Source: Paenibacillus sp. CAA11 (GTDB lineage Bacteria > Bacillota > Bacilli > Paenibacillales > Paenibacillaceae). Taken from it: DNA of 64,000 nucleotides. Below are positions 16,084 through 25,011 of this stretch, one piece after another. The stretch is taken from assembly GCF_003060825.1 (NCBI RefSeq), contig NZ_CP028922.1, forward strand, positions 2,525,001 through 2,589,000. The letters are read 5' to 3'. Below the pieces are notes generated by a model, which searched no databases, had not been told where the DNA came from, and saw only the letters and a program-made list of their open reading frames with translations. The position numbers and the translations under genes are program-made. Each line of letters opens with the position of its first letter. The stretch's first letter is position 1.

Positions 16084-17787
16084 TTAAACCTTAAACACGG
16101 ATACCGTTTGATTCATTTGCTCTGCCCTCTTGGCAAGCATGTTGGCCCCGGCGGAAACTTCCTCCATGGAAGCAGTAGTCTGCTCGACAACGGCGGCTAC
16201 TGTTTGCGTTGCATCCGCAGCACGTTCGGAGATTTCGGCAATTTTCTTCATAGATTCCACCATAGTAACGGTTCCTCCGCTTACGGCTTTTGCCTCCATA
16301 GCAGCATTGTCCACCTCACCGCTCACCTCTTCTACAGCATCGACAATCTCGGAAAATACGGTACCCACCTCTTCAACAAGCACCATGCCTTCATTCAGAG
16401 AATGAACCCCTTCATTCATCGAGATCACAACTTCGTTTGTTCTCAACGTAATTTCGTTGACCAACGAAGATATTTTGCCCGTCGCTTCGCCTGCCTGCGT
16501 CGCCAGGTTGCGTACTTCACTGGCAACGACGGCAAATCCTTTTCCGTGCTCCCCTGCCCTTGCGGCTTCTATGGCTGCATTTAAGGAGAGCAAATTGGTT
16601 TGGGCCGCTATATCCTTGATCATAGCTGAAATTTGACTGATCTCGGCTGATTTTTTCCCCAAAATATTCACGACTTCCGCAGATTGCGTTACCTTGCTAT
16701 GAACATCCCTGATTTGGGAAACTGTAGACGTGATTATGGCCTGGCCATTATGAGCCTTCTCCTGGGCTTGAGCGGAGAGACCGGCCACATTGCCAACCCG
16801 CTCGGTGATTTTCTCGACACTGCCGGAAACGTCTACCGTAATGTTCAACGTCTCGGCTATACCCGCTAATTGGGTTTGCGATCCCTCTGCGACTGAAGTC
16901 GCGCTTACAGCAATCTGCTCGGAAGCTGTACTCGTCTGCTCTGCACTCGCTGTCAACTGCTCTGCCGTAGAGGCAACTAGCAACGAATTTTCCACCACTT
17001 CATTCAAAAGGACACTCAGTGACTCGCACATGACATTGAAGTCCGCGGCCAGTTCCCCAACCTCGTCTTTGGAGCGAACCTGGAGCGGTTCGACTTGCAG
17101 GTTGCCCTTGGTTACGAGTTTCACTTGGCTCGCAATTTTTAAGATAGGCTTTGTGAACGATTGGGCCAATAAGAGCGAGCCGATAATTCCGAGGATCGTA
17201 CTTATGATGGCCAAGGATATCATTAATACTTTGCCCGAGCGGTAAGACCGACTCGACAGGTCAGCCGCATCTATAGCATACTGCTCGTTAAGAGCCCGCA
17301 ACTGATTGACATTATCCAAGGCTTTCTGATAAACAGCCGTATTTCCTTGGATAATCATGGTTGCCATGACTTTGTTGTTTTCCTCCATCGCCGCGGAAAC
17401 CACGTTTAGATACCGGTGATACATCGACCACTGGCCGTAAAAGTTGGTGAACAGCTCCTTTTCCTTGACGGTGGAGGCTAGGTTTTGATATTGGTTTACG
17501 CTCTTTTCCATGGAAGTGATCGCTTTTTTCAGTTCATCCTGATCTTTTTTTCGAGCCTCAGGCTCCTCTTCAAGAATCATCCGTACTGTGAGTCTGTCGA
17601 TTTCCGTAATCTGCTTATCCAACCCCTGAAGCAGAATTAGGGCCGGCAAGGAATGGTTATTGACATGATCCGAGGCTTGCCCCATTTCCGACATTTTAAT
17701 GATGCCTACCACACTTGAAAGCGACAAAACGATAACCAGTACGAGCGCCGCGCTGATTAATTTTTTCTTTAACGTTAATTTAAACAC
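16084..17787 (-). CDS. Methyl-accepting chemotaxis protein
   Basis: The 567-residue transmembrane chemoreceptor has TM1 (~10-30), a four-helix-bundle-type extracellular sensor (~31-185), TM2 (~188-210), HAMP (~211-265) and a long cytoplasmic signalling domain. The conserved hairpin tip is [24 protein letters not shown] 17787 has AGGGGGG upstream. It lies 30 bases after a solute-binding lipoprotein gene, so its periplasm-equivalent domain may sense the loaded binding protein rather than a free ligand. Confidence 0.93.
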   Translation of the reverse strand: MFKLTLKKKLISAALVLVIVLSLSSVVGIIKMSEMGQASDHVNNHSLPALILLQGLDKQITEIDRLTVRMILEEEPEARKKDQDELKKAITSMEKSVNQYQNLASTVKEKELFTNFYGQWSMYHRYLNVVSAAMEENNKVMATMIIQGNTAVYQKALDNVNQLRALNEQYAIDAADLSSRSYRSGKVLMISLAIISTILGIIGSLLLAQSFTKPILKIASQVKLVTKGNLQVEPLQVRSKDEVGELAADFNVMCESLSVLLNEVVENSLLVASTAEQLTASAEQTSTASEQIAVSATSVAEGSQTQLAGIAETLNITVDVSGSVEKITERVGNVAGLSAQAQEKAHNGQAIITSTVSQIRDVHSKVTQSAEVVNILGKKSAEISQISAMIKDIAAQTNLLSLNAAIEAARAGEHGKGFAVVASEVRNLATQAGEATGKISSLVNEITLRTNEVVISMNEGVHSLNEGMVLVEEVGTVFSEIVDAVEEVSGEVDNAAMEAKAVSGGTVTMVESMKKIAEISERAADATQTVAAVVEQTTASMEEVSAGANMLAKRAEQMNQTVSVFKV

Positions 17788-17817
17788 CGTTTATCCCCCC
17801 TATGTCCGATCTCGCTG

Positions 17818-19092
17818 TCAGCGTTGGGCTTTCCAGTAAATGCGTATTTGATTCAACAATTCGGCCGAATCGATTTTTCCGCGGATATAGCTTTGAATAG
17901 AAGCTCCGGTAATGGCCCAATGATCGGGAGGAAGAGTTGTCATAAACGGCAGGGTCTTGCCAGCCGAGATATACGCTTTGATCGATTTACCCAAAGGATC
18001 GGCAGGTTCTAAAGCAATATTCTTAAACGCGGGGATCGTGTTCGTCTGATTGACCAGAAACTCCTGTCCGGACTTATCGAATACAAGCCAATCAAGAAAC
18101 TTCTTGGCTTCCTCCTGCTGCTTGGGCGTGGTGGTCGTAGAGTCGATAAGTATATACTTGGTTACACCAACCGTAATTTTGGCATTAATAGGGTCCTCCG
18201 TATCATCGTTCAACGGTAACGGCAAGAAACCGTACTCCCCATTGGCTTTATCATTGCTCTTAATTACATCCCAAGCCCAGTTGCCCATAAACCAAAGCCC
18301 TACTTTTCCTTCTCCTAAAGCCTTGGCTCCGTCTTCCAAGGTGCTGCTCATCGGCGAATTTTTGTTGATATTGTTCTCTTTAAGCAAATCCAGGGTTTGA
18401 ACCCACCCGTTCATCACATCATTTCGGGACATTTCTATGGAGCTGTTCTGCATGTCCTTAACAAACTTGGAGCCCCCTCCGGGTTGAACGGCGTAAGATA
18501 CCGTTAAAAGATGGGAACCGAGCGACCAGTCCATCGGGGAGAGCATAACGGGTTCTACACCCGTCTCCTTGATTTGGTTCATTAACAAGTTTAAACTGCT
18601 TCGGCTTTTTACCGAGGAAGGATCGAATGAGCCTCCAACCGCCTTGTCGAGCACCTTCTTATTGTAAATTAATCCGTACCCTTCAACCGCGAACGGAAAA
18701 CCAACCATAGATTCGTTCTTCTTCACGGCGTCCAATCCATTGTCTATCGTTTCATCCACCCATTTTTCTTGGCTTAGATCAACTGCCTTATCCAGAAACT
18801 GTTGAGCGTCCCCAGGATCGAGCATCGACAGGGTTGCCGCACTTCCCGAGCCATACATTGACATCAGCTTTTGATAGGCTGAAGTCCCTTCCGGTGCAGT
18901 TATAATCTCCAAAGTTACTCCGGGATGCGCTTGGTTGTATTGTTTCGCCATTTCCTCCATTTGAGCTTTTATCTCGGTTTTGGAATTCAGAAAGGTGATC
19001 CGGGTTGTTTGCTCTGTACCTGGAGAAGTTGAACATCCCATAACCATCAATAAACATACCAGCGAAAGTACCATCTTCAGCTGTCTCCTCAT
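17818..19092 (-). CDS. Sugar-type extracellular solute-binding lipoprotein (no permease nearby)
   Basis: A 424-residue family-1 (MalE/UgpB-like) solute-binding protein with lipobox LMVMGCSTS (Cys20). The body shows AKQYNQAHPGVTLEIITAP, VGFPFAVEGYGLIYNKKVLDK, GKVGLWFMGNWAWDVIK and a C-terminal ASIQSYIRGKIDSAELL, all typical of carbohydrate ABC-importer binding proteins. No permease or ATPase genes flank it; the next gene 30 bases on is a chemoreceptor. This suggests it either feeds a transporter encoded elsewhere or serves as ligand adaptor for chemotaxis. Confidence 0.88.
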   Translation of the reverse strand: MRRQLKMVLSLVCLLMVMGCSTSPGTEQTTRITFLNSKTEIKAQMEEMAKQYNQAHPGVTLEIITAPEGTSAYQKLMSMYGSGSAATLSMLDPGDAQQFLDKAVDLSQEKWVDETIDNGLDAVKKNESMVGFPFAVEGYGLIYNKKVLDKAVGGSFDPSSVKSRSSLNLLMNQIKETGVEPVMLSPMDWSLGSHLLTVSYAVQPGGGSKFVKDMQNSSIEMSRNDVMNGWVQTLDLLKENNINKNSPMSSTLEDGAKALGEGKVGLWFMGNWAWDVIKSNDKANGEYGFLPLPLNDDTEDPINAKITVGVTKYILIDSTTTTPKQQEEAKKFLDWLVFDKSGQEFLVNQTNTIPAFKNIALEPADPLGKSIKAYISAGKTLPFMTTLPPDHWAITGASIQSYIRGKIDSAELLNQIRIYWKAQR

Positions 19093-19128
19093 TAAGTTTC
19101 CCTCCGCATTGTCAGCAAATTTGTATTA

Positions 19129-19140
19129 TTTGTGCACAAA
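19129..19140. promoter_or_regulatory. Palindrome upstream of the binding-protein gene
   Basis: TTTGTGCACAAA is a perfect 12-bp palindrome 37 bases before the start codon at 19092, next to a second TGCAC (19141-19145). Possible operator of the SBP-chemoreceptor unit. Confidence 0.4.
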
Positions 19141-19346
19141 TGCACACTCTTAATATATCGGTATAATCTTATGAAGAGATGAGAATCTTACCGTGGTAAT
19201 TATTGGGGGAGTCCAGATCGAACGGCGAGGAGATTATGGAGGTCCCAGGGCACGGTTGGGAATGACGACAGCGATTATCATCCGATGAAGTCAGCTCCGT
19301 GACGTCCCTCTCTCAAATGGATTTCTAAACATATATCCGGAAAATC
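19141..19346. other. Intergenic stretch without a recognisable gene
   Basis: Between the binding-protein promoter and the LysM-3D terminator no gene is supported. A GCGAGGAG site precedes ATG 19236, but that ORF has only nine codons. The sequence is less AT-rich than a usual intergenic region, so it may be relic coding DNA; I cannot identify it. Confidence 0.4.
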
Positions 19347-19383
19347 TAAAAAAAAGCCCCCGCGTCTTCTTTGGGACGCGTGG
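19347..19383 (-). terminator. Terminator of the LysM-3D gene
   Basis: On the minus strand CGCGTC / GACGCG with an 8-base loop, then GGGGGC and a run of nine T. It lies ~180 bases beyond the stop; the intervening 19384-19564 holds nothing recognisable. Confidence 0.75.
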
Positions 19384-19564
19384 ACTTTTGGTTTCTAAAA
19401 AAACATATGGACATGCGCGGCTGAACAAGCGCTCCATTTTCGAAGAAAGAGTAAAAATAAAACAGCAATGGGGTATGGATCTAGCATCGATATAACGGAG
19501 CCCCAGCTCTGAGAATTTACTCGTGTGTACCCCCTTAATATCTCGGAGGACTAATTTACATCAT

Positions 19565-20248
19565 CTAATTTAAAACATACAGCTTTACATCCTGGAAGCC
19601 AAACTGGCTGGCGGACTGCTGCGAACCTGGAATGAAAATATCAATTCGCTTGCCCTTAATCGCACTCCCCTGATCTGAAGCCGTAGCAACAAATGCCTGT
19701 TTAGGGAGGCCGGGATGACTATGCCCAGTTACCAATACTTTAGTGCCCATTGGAATTACAGCAGGATCAACAGCAATTGTCCCGAGACTTAGTGGTTTTC
19801 CATAATAATCAACAGCGCCCCACTGCCCGTTCTCGCTGGCTGCCGCCGAATAAGCAGTAGCTACAACATTAATCGTATTAGAGTAGTTAAAGGTTTTCCC
19901 CCAAGCTGTGACCTGATGGCTGGATGCTGAAGCATTCAGCAGCTTAACAGCCTCAGTGGAAGAGGCCTCCAGCTTAGCCGCATTTTCTCCCGGAATTTGA
20001 ATAGACAGGCCTGCATAAATATTGTTTGCCTTAACGCTAGGATTTGCGCTCATCAGCTGATTTACCGATACTCCATACTGCTTGGCCAGCAGATAAAAAG
20101 TGTCTCCTTCCTTCGCCGTATGCACAGTGCCCGCAGCATAAGCAGACGCACCCTGCAGGGCGGCAGCAAGAGTAAGTGTCAGTGCCGCAGTCTTCAATAC
20201 AAACGGCAATTTGTTAACATTTTTGTTTTTTCTGAAAGCAAATTTCAT
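19565..20248 (-). CDS. Secreted LysM - 3D domain wall protein
   Basis: The 227-residue exported protein has signal peptide 1-39, LysM 41-86 (HTAKEGDTFYLLAKQYGV...IQIPG), a linker, and a C-terminal 3D domain (~125-227). The 3D domain resembles lytic transglycosylase MltA/resuscitation-factor enzymes, with the three conserved aspartates Asp161 (AVDPAVIP), Asp192 (ASDQGSAIKG) and Asp203 (RIDIF). It probably binds and remodels peptidoglycan. It is preceded by a c-di-AMP riboswitch; genes of this class are the usual targets of that switch, so c-di-AMP should lower its expression. Confidence 0.9.
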   Translation of the reverse strand: MKFAFRKNKNVNKLPFVLKTAALTLTLAAALQGASAYAAGTVHTAKEGDTFYLLAKQYGVSVNQLMSANPSVKANNIYAGLSIQIPGENAAKLEASSTEAVKLLNASASSHQVTAWGKTFNYSNTINVVATAYSAAASENGQWGAVDYYGKPLSLGTIAVDPAVIPMGTKVLVTGHSHPGLPKQAFVATASDQGSAIKGKRIDIFIPGSQQSASQFGFQDVKLYVLN

Positions 20249-20254
20249 ATGTAA

Positions 20255-20405
20255 TCCTCCTTCGAATTGCCTCCGAGGTTAGTTGTCGGATTCGGACCCA
20301 AGGATGGCCCGGCGCTAAGAGTAAAGCGCTTCACCCCAAGAAGATAAACGTTCATCTTCGGAAAAATCATCCCCCGTTCCCTGCTGTATAGGGATTCGGC
20401 ACTCC
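20255..20405 (-). ncRNA. Cyclic di-AMP riboswitch (ydaO-yuaA type)
   Basis: Reading the minus strand: CCGAATCCCT...CAGGGAACGGGGGA, then TTGGGGTGAAGCGCTTTA, GCCGGGCCATCC, GGGTCCGAATCCGACA and CTAACCTCGGAGGC, directly before the ribosome site of the LysM-3D gene. The blocks GGGGUGAA, GGGUCCGAAUCCGACA and CUAACCUCG are hallmarks of the ydaO/yuaA leader that binds c-di-AMP and usually turns expression off. Exact borders are approximate. Confidence 0.9.
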
Positions 20406-20464
20406 CCAAATATATCACAAATTTGTAACCTTTGATTCAGGTAAGTGTTACCACCTATGGAACA

Positions 20465-20502
20465 GCAAAAAACACGACATGGAACATGCCGTGTTTTTTG
20501 CC
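20465..20502. terminator. Bidirectional terminator
   Basis: GCAAAAAACACG...CATG / CATG...CGTGTTTTTTGC is a long stem with a 3-base loop and T runs on both strands, just past the amino-acid ABC ATPase gene. Confidence 0.9.
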
Positions 20503-20513
20503 TAAATATGAAG

Positions 20514-21236
20514 TTACAGCACCTTGCTCAAGAAGTCCTTGGTTCGCGGGTGCTGAGGGGAGCTAAAGACCTGCTCTGGTGTCCCCTGCTCTACAATGAG
20601 CCCTTGATCCATAAAGAGAATACGGTCGCCTACTTCACGGGCAAATCCCATCTCATGGGTAACGATGACCATCGTCATCCCTTTCTCTGCCAACCTCTTC
20701 ATAACGTCAAGCACTTCCCCGACCATTTCGGGGTCCAATGCCGAAGTAGGCTCATCAAATAGCATTACGTGCGGCTCCATCGCAAGCGCACGAGCGATTG
20801 CTATCCGCTGCTTTTGCCCGCCTGATAGCTGAGAAGGATACGCATTTTTCTTATCCTCAAGACCAACCGTTCTTAGAAGATCCGTAGCAATTTGCTCTGC
20901 CTTTACCTTATCCAGACCTTTAACCTTCATCGGAGCCAAGGTAATGTTCTTCAGCACCGACTTGTGCGGGAATAGGTTGAAATGCTGGAACACCATTCCC
21001 ATTTTCTCCCGAGTAGCATTAATATCATGCCTCTTATCTGTTATGGATTTGCCTTCAAATAATATTTCACCGTCTGATGGCGTCTCCAGGAGATTTAAAC
21101 AGCGAAGGAATGTACTTTTTCCCGAGCCGCTGGGCCCAATCAATACTACGACCTCTCCCTGCTTGATTTCAAGGTCAATCCCTTTGAGAATATGGAGCTG
21201 GCCGAATTTTTTGTTTAGTCCTTTAACGCTGATCAC
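20514..21236 (-). CDS. Polar amino-acid ABC transporter, ATP-binding protein
   Basis: The 240-residue GlnQ/HisP-type ATPase has Walker [10 protein letters not shown]-loop [10 protein letters not shown], signature LSGGQKQR, Walker [15 protein letters not shown] and switch histidine THEMGFA. It overlaps the permease gene by 14 bases. With the permease and binding protein it makes a complete importer of the glutamine/arginine/cystine class. The specific amino acid cannot be told. Confidence 0.94.
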   Translation of the reverse strand: MISVKGLNKKFGQLHILKGIDLEIKQGEVVVLIGPSGSGKSTFLRCLNLLETPSDGEILFEGKSITDKRHDINATREKMGMVFQHFNLFPHKSVLKNITLAPMKVKGLDKVKAEQIATDLLRTVGLEDKKNAYPSQLSGGQKQRIAIARALAMEPHVMLFDEPTSALDPEMVGEVLDVMKRLAEKGMTMVIVTHEMGFAREVGDRILFMDQGLIVEQGTPEQVFSSPQHPRTKDFLSKVL

Positions 21237-21885
21237 GGCTCATCAACTTCCTTTCGAACACGCCCAAAATTTTGGACAAAATAAAGGTTAGAATAAAGTA
21301 CATTACGGCAATAATCAAGAATGGCGTCATTCCATCATAGGTCATCGACATGATGCTATTCGCTTGAAACATCATTTCCGATACCCCGATAACATACACA
21401 ATGGACGACTCTTTGATAATGGTAATGAACTCATTACCGATGGCCGGAAGCACATTCTTAACTGCCTGGGGCAAAATGATATGACGCATGGCCATACTTT
21501 GTGTCATGCCTAGGGAACGAGCAGCCTCCGTCTGTCCGCGTTCCACTCCCTGAATACCGGCCCGGAATATCTCAGCCAAGTACGCGGAACTGTTAATCGT
21601 AAGCGTAATCGCACCCGATTGAAGGGCGCTGAATTTCAAATCAAATGCGGTTGCGAATCCATAATGAATGATTAAGAGCTGAACCAACATCGGCGTCCCG
21701 CGCAGGAACTCCACCCACACCGAGCCGATAAACCGAAGGACTTTCCATTTTGACATTCTGAGCAGGGCTACAAGCATTCCCAGTATGAATCCGCACACGA
21801 CCCCGATCGCCGCGAGCAGCAGGGTGTATTTTACACCGTCCAGAAAATACTGCCTGTAATCCCAGAACATATTAAAAAATTGCAT
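21223..21885 (-). CDS. Polar amino-acid ABC transporter, permease
   Basis: This 220-residue inner-membrane protein of the HisM/GlnP type has about five hydrophobic spans and the ATPase-docking EAA loop [22 protein letters not shown]. The segment [19 protein letters not shown] is family-typical. The start at 21885 ([13 protein letters not shown]) has AGAGGAG directly upstream; the open frame extends 13 basic codons further without a site. A terminator-like hairpin separates it from the upstream binding-protein gene. Confidence 0.93.
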   Translation of the reverse strand: MQFFNMFWDYRQYFLDGVKYTLLLAAIGVVCGFILGMLVALLRMSKWKVLRFIGSVWVEFLRGTPMLVQLLIIHYGFATAFDLKFSALQSGAITLTINSSAYLAEIFRAGIQGVERGQTEAARSLGMTQSMAMRHIILPQAVKNVLPAIGNEFITIIKESSIVYVIGVSEMMFQANSIMSMTYDGMTPFLIIAVMYFILTFILSKILGVFERKLMSRDQR

Positions 21886-21929
21886 TCTCCTCTTCCTCTC
21901 CTTCCGCATGAAGGTCTGCCGCAAAAAAA

Positions 21930-21961
21930 CAGAAAATAGCGAAGTTCTTCGCTATTTTCTG
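21930..21961 (-). terminator. Intra-operon attenuating terminator
   Basis: CAGAAAATAGCGAA / TTCGCTATTTTCTG is a perfect 14-bp stem with a 4-base loop, followed on the minus strand by seven T. It lies between the binding-protein gene and the permease gene, so it should let through only part of the transcripts, favouring excess binding protein. Confidence 0.8.
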
Positions 21962-22011
21962 CGAGGGCCATCCATCATGCTTAGATCCTTAACAGGCAGG
22001 GCAAGCTTCGC

Positions 22012-22830
22012 TTACTCTTCTGCTAATGTACTAGCCTTTTGAACAAATTGATCAATCAGATTGTCCTTCTTCAAGCGATCCAGTGTCGTATTTACTTGAT
22101 TCAGAAGTTCTGTATTGTCCTTCTTCACACCAACAACATAGCCTTCATCTTCAGTAACCGGCTTGGCATCTGCAATCGAAATGCCCTTCACGTTCTTGAC
22201 AAAGGATTCTGCTACAGGACCTTCAATGATAGCTGCATCTACGCGCCCGGAATTTAGCTGCATAATAATATCATTAATCTTCGGCAGCGAAGTCAGCTTC
22301 GCTCCTTTAATCTCCTTAGCAATGCCCTCTTGAATGGAACCAGTCTGTACGCCGATGCTCGCATTCTCCAAAGATTTCAAGGTGCTGAACTTCGCTTTGT
22401 CTCCCTCGCGAACCACAACGGCCTGCTCAGCTTTATAATAGATGTTAGACAAGCCCACTTGCTTTGCGCGATCAGGTGTAGGACTTAGTCCGGAGATAAC
22501 CATATCAATCCGTCCGCTATCCAATTCATTCAGCAGGGAGGAGAAGGTCATATCCTTAATCTCAAGCTCCGCTCCTGCATCCTTGGCAATTTCTTTGGCA
22601 ATATCTACATCGAACCCGACAATTTCAACCTTACCGTTTTCTGTTTTCTTGAATTCATAGGGCGGGAAGTCAGCGCTCATGCCAACGATGAGTGTCTTCT
22701 TACTTCCTGTATTTCCCGATGCTTGATCGTTTCCGCTTGCGCTCTCTTTATTGTTCTTGTTCTGTCCGCATGCTGCCAGCAAGCTTGCTGTCATCACCAT
22801 GCACACCAGTAATATACCCCATTTTTTCAT
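22012..22830 (-). CDS. Polar amino-acid ABC transporter, substrate-binding lipoprotein
   Basis: The 272-residue family-3 binding lipoprotein has lipobox LLAACGQN (Cys ~21), an Asn/Ser/Gly linker, then KTLIVGMSADFPPYEF, VGFDVDIAKEIAKDAG, MVISGLSPTPDRAKQVGLS and VGVQTGSIQEGIAKE-type strands of the SBP_bac_3 fold. The Arg of SPTPDR usually contacts the amino-acid carboxylate. GAGGAGAG sets the start at 22830. It is first gene of the importer operon, with a good sigma-A promoter and a palindrome upstream. Confidence 0.93.
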   Translation of the reverse strand: MKKWGILLVCMVMTASLLAACGQNKNNKESASGNDQASGNTGSKKTLIVGMSADFPPYEFKKTENGKVEIVGFDVDIAKEIAKDAGAELEIKDMTFSSLLNELDSGRIDMVISGLSPTPDRAKQVGLSNIYYKAEQAVVVREGDKAKFSTLKSLENASIGVQTGSIQEGIAKEIKGAKLTSLPKINDIIMQLNSGRVDAAIIEGPVAESFVKNVKGISIADAKPVTEDEGYVVGVKKDNTELLNQVNTTLDRLKKDNLIDQFVQKASTLAEE

Positions 22831-22875
22831 TTTATCTCTCTCCTCGTTCTGTTCATATTCCAAATGACTGGACTA

Positions 22876-22904
22876 ATTATAAATCAAACTGCATGAATAT
22901 GCAA
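22876..22904 (-). promoter_or_regulatory. Promoter of the amino-acid importer with embedded palindrome
   Basis: TTGCAT (22904-22899), 17 bases, TATAAT (22881-22876). The perfect inverted repeat TGCAT-ATTC-ATGCA (22903-22890) overlaps the -35 box and spacer and could bind a repressor. The rest of the intergenic region to 23127 shows no other element. Confidence 0.65.
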
Positions 22905-23127
22905 AGAGTTTTGTAACAAATCATCAACTTCCAATTTCAAACATCATCTTCAGCTAGGAACATCATCCCTGCATTCTATGTATTCGCCCAGCCTATGGTG
23001 ATTTAAAACATTGATCTTAATTTTAGCCGCAGGCACTGGAACAAAGCCCATGCATAGTGGGTATACTGATTCATATAGCAAGTACTCAGGGTAATGAATG
23101 GCTATAATCCTTGCTGGAGGTGGTTTC

Positions 23128-24873
23128 ATGCTGCTTGAAGCTTTTTATCACGTCCCGCGGGATAAGTGGGCCTATGCATATGATGCTGAAACAATTCATT
23201 TGCGGGTACGCACTCAACGGGACGATGTGGAACAGGTTTTTGTGTGGACGGGGGACAAATACAATTGGGATGGAACTTTCGCCGAGATCCTCATGGAGAA
23301 GGTCGCGCATGATCACATGTTCGATTTCTGGGAAGTCGAAGTCAGCCCCAAATTCAAACGTTTGTCCTACCTGTTCAAACTTGTGAAGGGCGATGAGATC
23401 GTCTATGCAACCGATAAGGGAATCAGTCATGATACCCCTTACCCGCCTGGAGGCAATTATGAATTTGCCTACATACATGAGATCGACGTATTCAAAGTTC
23501 CTGAGTGGGCAAAAGAAGCGGTCTTCTACCAGATTATGCCTGAGCGGTTTGCCAACGGCGACCCTTCAAATGACCCTAAGGGTGTACAGCCATGGGGCGG
23601 CAAACCTACAAGAGAGAACTTCTTTGGCGGTGATCTCCAAGGGGTTCTGGATCACCTTGATGATCTCGTGGACCTTGGCATTAATGCAATTTACTTTACT
23701 CCTTTGTTCAAAGCTCCATCTAACCACAAATATGACACGGTCGATTACAAGAATGTCGATCCGCATTTTGGGGATAACACGCTGCTCAAGAAAGTCGTGG
23801 ATGCCTGCCACGAACGAGGCATTCGCGTAATGCTGGATGCTGTGTTTAACCATTGCAGCGAGCAGTTCCCTCCTTTCCAGGACGTTGTGAAGAACGGCCC
23901 GAACTCTAAATACAAGGACTGGTTCCATATCAACGACTATCCGCTGGAAGTACGAGATGGGATACCGACGTATGATACCTTTGGCTTTTTCGCTAATATG
24001 CCCAAATTTAATACCGCCAACCCGGAAGTCAAGCAGTACTTGCTCGGCGTTGCTGAATATTGGATCAAGGAAATCAAGCTTGACGGTTGGCGCCTTGATG
24101 TCGCAGATGAGATCGACCATCACTTCTGGCGGGATTTCCGCCAAGTGGTCAAAGCAGCGAACCCTGAAGCTTACATTGTCGGAGAAGTATGGAGTGATTC
24201 TCTGAACTGGCTGCTTGGGGATCAATTCGACTCCGTCATGAACTATCCTTTTGCCGATAAGGTGCTTGAGTTTTTCAACGGAGGTATGGATGGCTACGGG
24301 TTTGCCAACTCCATGGGAGCCTTAATCATGCGCTATCCGCAGCAGACGAATGAAGTCATCTTCAATCTCCTCTGCAGTCATGACACCCCTCGCTTACTAA
24401 CCCGATTGGGCTGTGACAAGCGCAAGCTGAAGCTGTCGGTTGTGTTCCTGTTTACCTATATGGGTACACCTTGTATCTTCTATGGAGATGAAGTAGGCAT
24501 CCGAGGCGAGGGTGATCCGGATTGCAGACAGTGTATGGTTTGGGATCCTGCCAAACAGGACCGGGAGCTGTATGACTTCTATAAGCTCATGATTGCGCTG
24601 CGCAAGAAGCACCCTGCCCTTAGAAAAGGAAGGTTCCGCTTCCTGCAGGCTGAGGAGAACAACCCCTGCATTATTTATGAAAGAGCAGACAATCAGATTC
24701 ACTTTACGATATGGATGAATAATACAGATCAGCATCAGACCCTCTCTCATCCTATGGAGACTAATGACTGGCGGGATGCGTTAACAGAGGAACCTGTAAA
24801 GCCTGAGAAAGGAATCATGAATATTGGGCTGGATCCTTACGGATACCGGATTCTATATCGTCACTTGAAATAA
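23128..24873 (+). CDS. Neopullulanase / maltogenic amylase-like GH13 enzyme
   Basis: A 581-residue alpha-glucan hydrolase of GH13 subfamily 20 type: an N-terminal CBM34-like domain (~1-120) precedes the barrel, a feature of cyclomaltodextrinase/neopullulanase/maltogenic amylase. Catalytic residues are nucleophile Asp324 (GWRLDVADE), acid/base Glu353 (GEVW) and Asp419 (CSHDTPR). There is no signal peptide, so it acts in the cytoplasm on maltodextrins. GGAGGTGG before ATG 23128 fixes the start. It is next to the glycogen genes and probably contributes to glucan breakdown. Confidence 0.92.
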   Translation: MLLEAFYHVPRDKWAYAYDAETIHLRVRTQRDDVEQVFVWTGDKYNWDGTFAEILMEKVAHDHMFDFWEVEVSPKFKRLSYLFKLVKGDEIVYATDKGISHDTPYPPGGNYEFAYIHEIDVFKVPEWAKEAVFYQIMPERFANGDPSNDPKGVQPWGGKPTRENFFGGDLQGVLDHLDDLVDLGINAIYFTPLFKAPSNHKYDTVDYKNVDPHFGDNTLLKKVVDACHERGIRVMLDAVFNHCSEQFPPFQDVVKNGPNSKYKDWFHINDYPLEVRDGIPTYDTFGFFANMPKFNTANPEVKQYLLGVAEYWIKEIKLDGWRLDVADEIDHHFWRDFRQVVKAANPEAYIVGEVWSDSLNWLLGDQFDSVMNYPFADKVLEFFNGGMDGYGFANSMGALIMRYPQQTNEVIFNLLCSHDTPRLLTRLGCDKRKLKLSVVFLFTYMGTPCIFYGDEVGIRGEGDPDCRQCMVWDPAKQDRELYDFYKLMIALRKKHPALRKGRFRFLQAEENNPCIIYERADNQIHFTIWMNNTDQHQTLSHPMETNDWRDALTEEPVKPEKGIMNIGLDPYGYRILYRHLK

Positions 24874-24882
24874 TCGGAATGT

Positions 24883-24924
24883 AAAAAAGGCAAAGCTCTA
24901 TGTTCATAGAGCTTTGCCTTTTTT
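24883..24924. terminator. Terminator of the neopullulanase gene
   Basis: A perfect stem of AAAAAAGGCAAAGCTCTAT and its complement with a 3-base loop has T runs on both strands. Confidence 0.93.
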
Positions 24925-24942
24925 AATATCCCCGAATAAATA

Positions 24943-24976
24943 AAGGTGCCCTTCGCAATTAGCGAAAGACACCTTG
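24943..24976 (-). terminator. Terminator-like hairpin after glgA
   Basis: AAGGTG...TTCGC / GCGAA...CACCTT forms an interrupted stem, and the minus strand continues TTTATTTATT. It lies ~36 bases beyond the glgA stop. Confidence 0.65.
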
Positions 24977-25011
24977 GCTCAATCAAATGAAAGAGAGTTT
25001 ACATCTAGTTC

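Noticed and set aside
16108-17245. Plus-strand ORFs opposite the chemoreceptor gene
   Set aside because: No start signals or motifs; the MCP domain structure on the minus strand is complete.
19236-19265. Nine-codon ORF with a good ribosome site
   Set aside because: Too short to support and no regulatory partner in the right orientation.
23566-24225. 219-codon minus-strand ORF inside the neopullulanase gene
   Set aside because: Antisense frame of a clear GH13 enzyme, no ribosome site.
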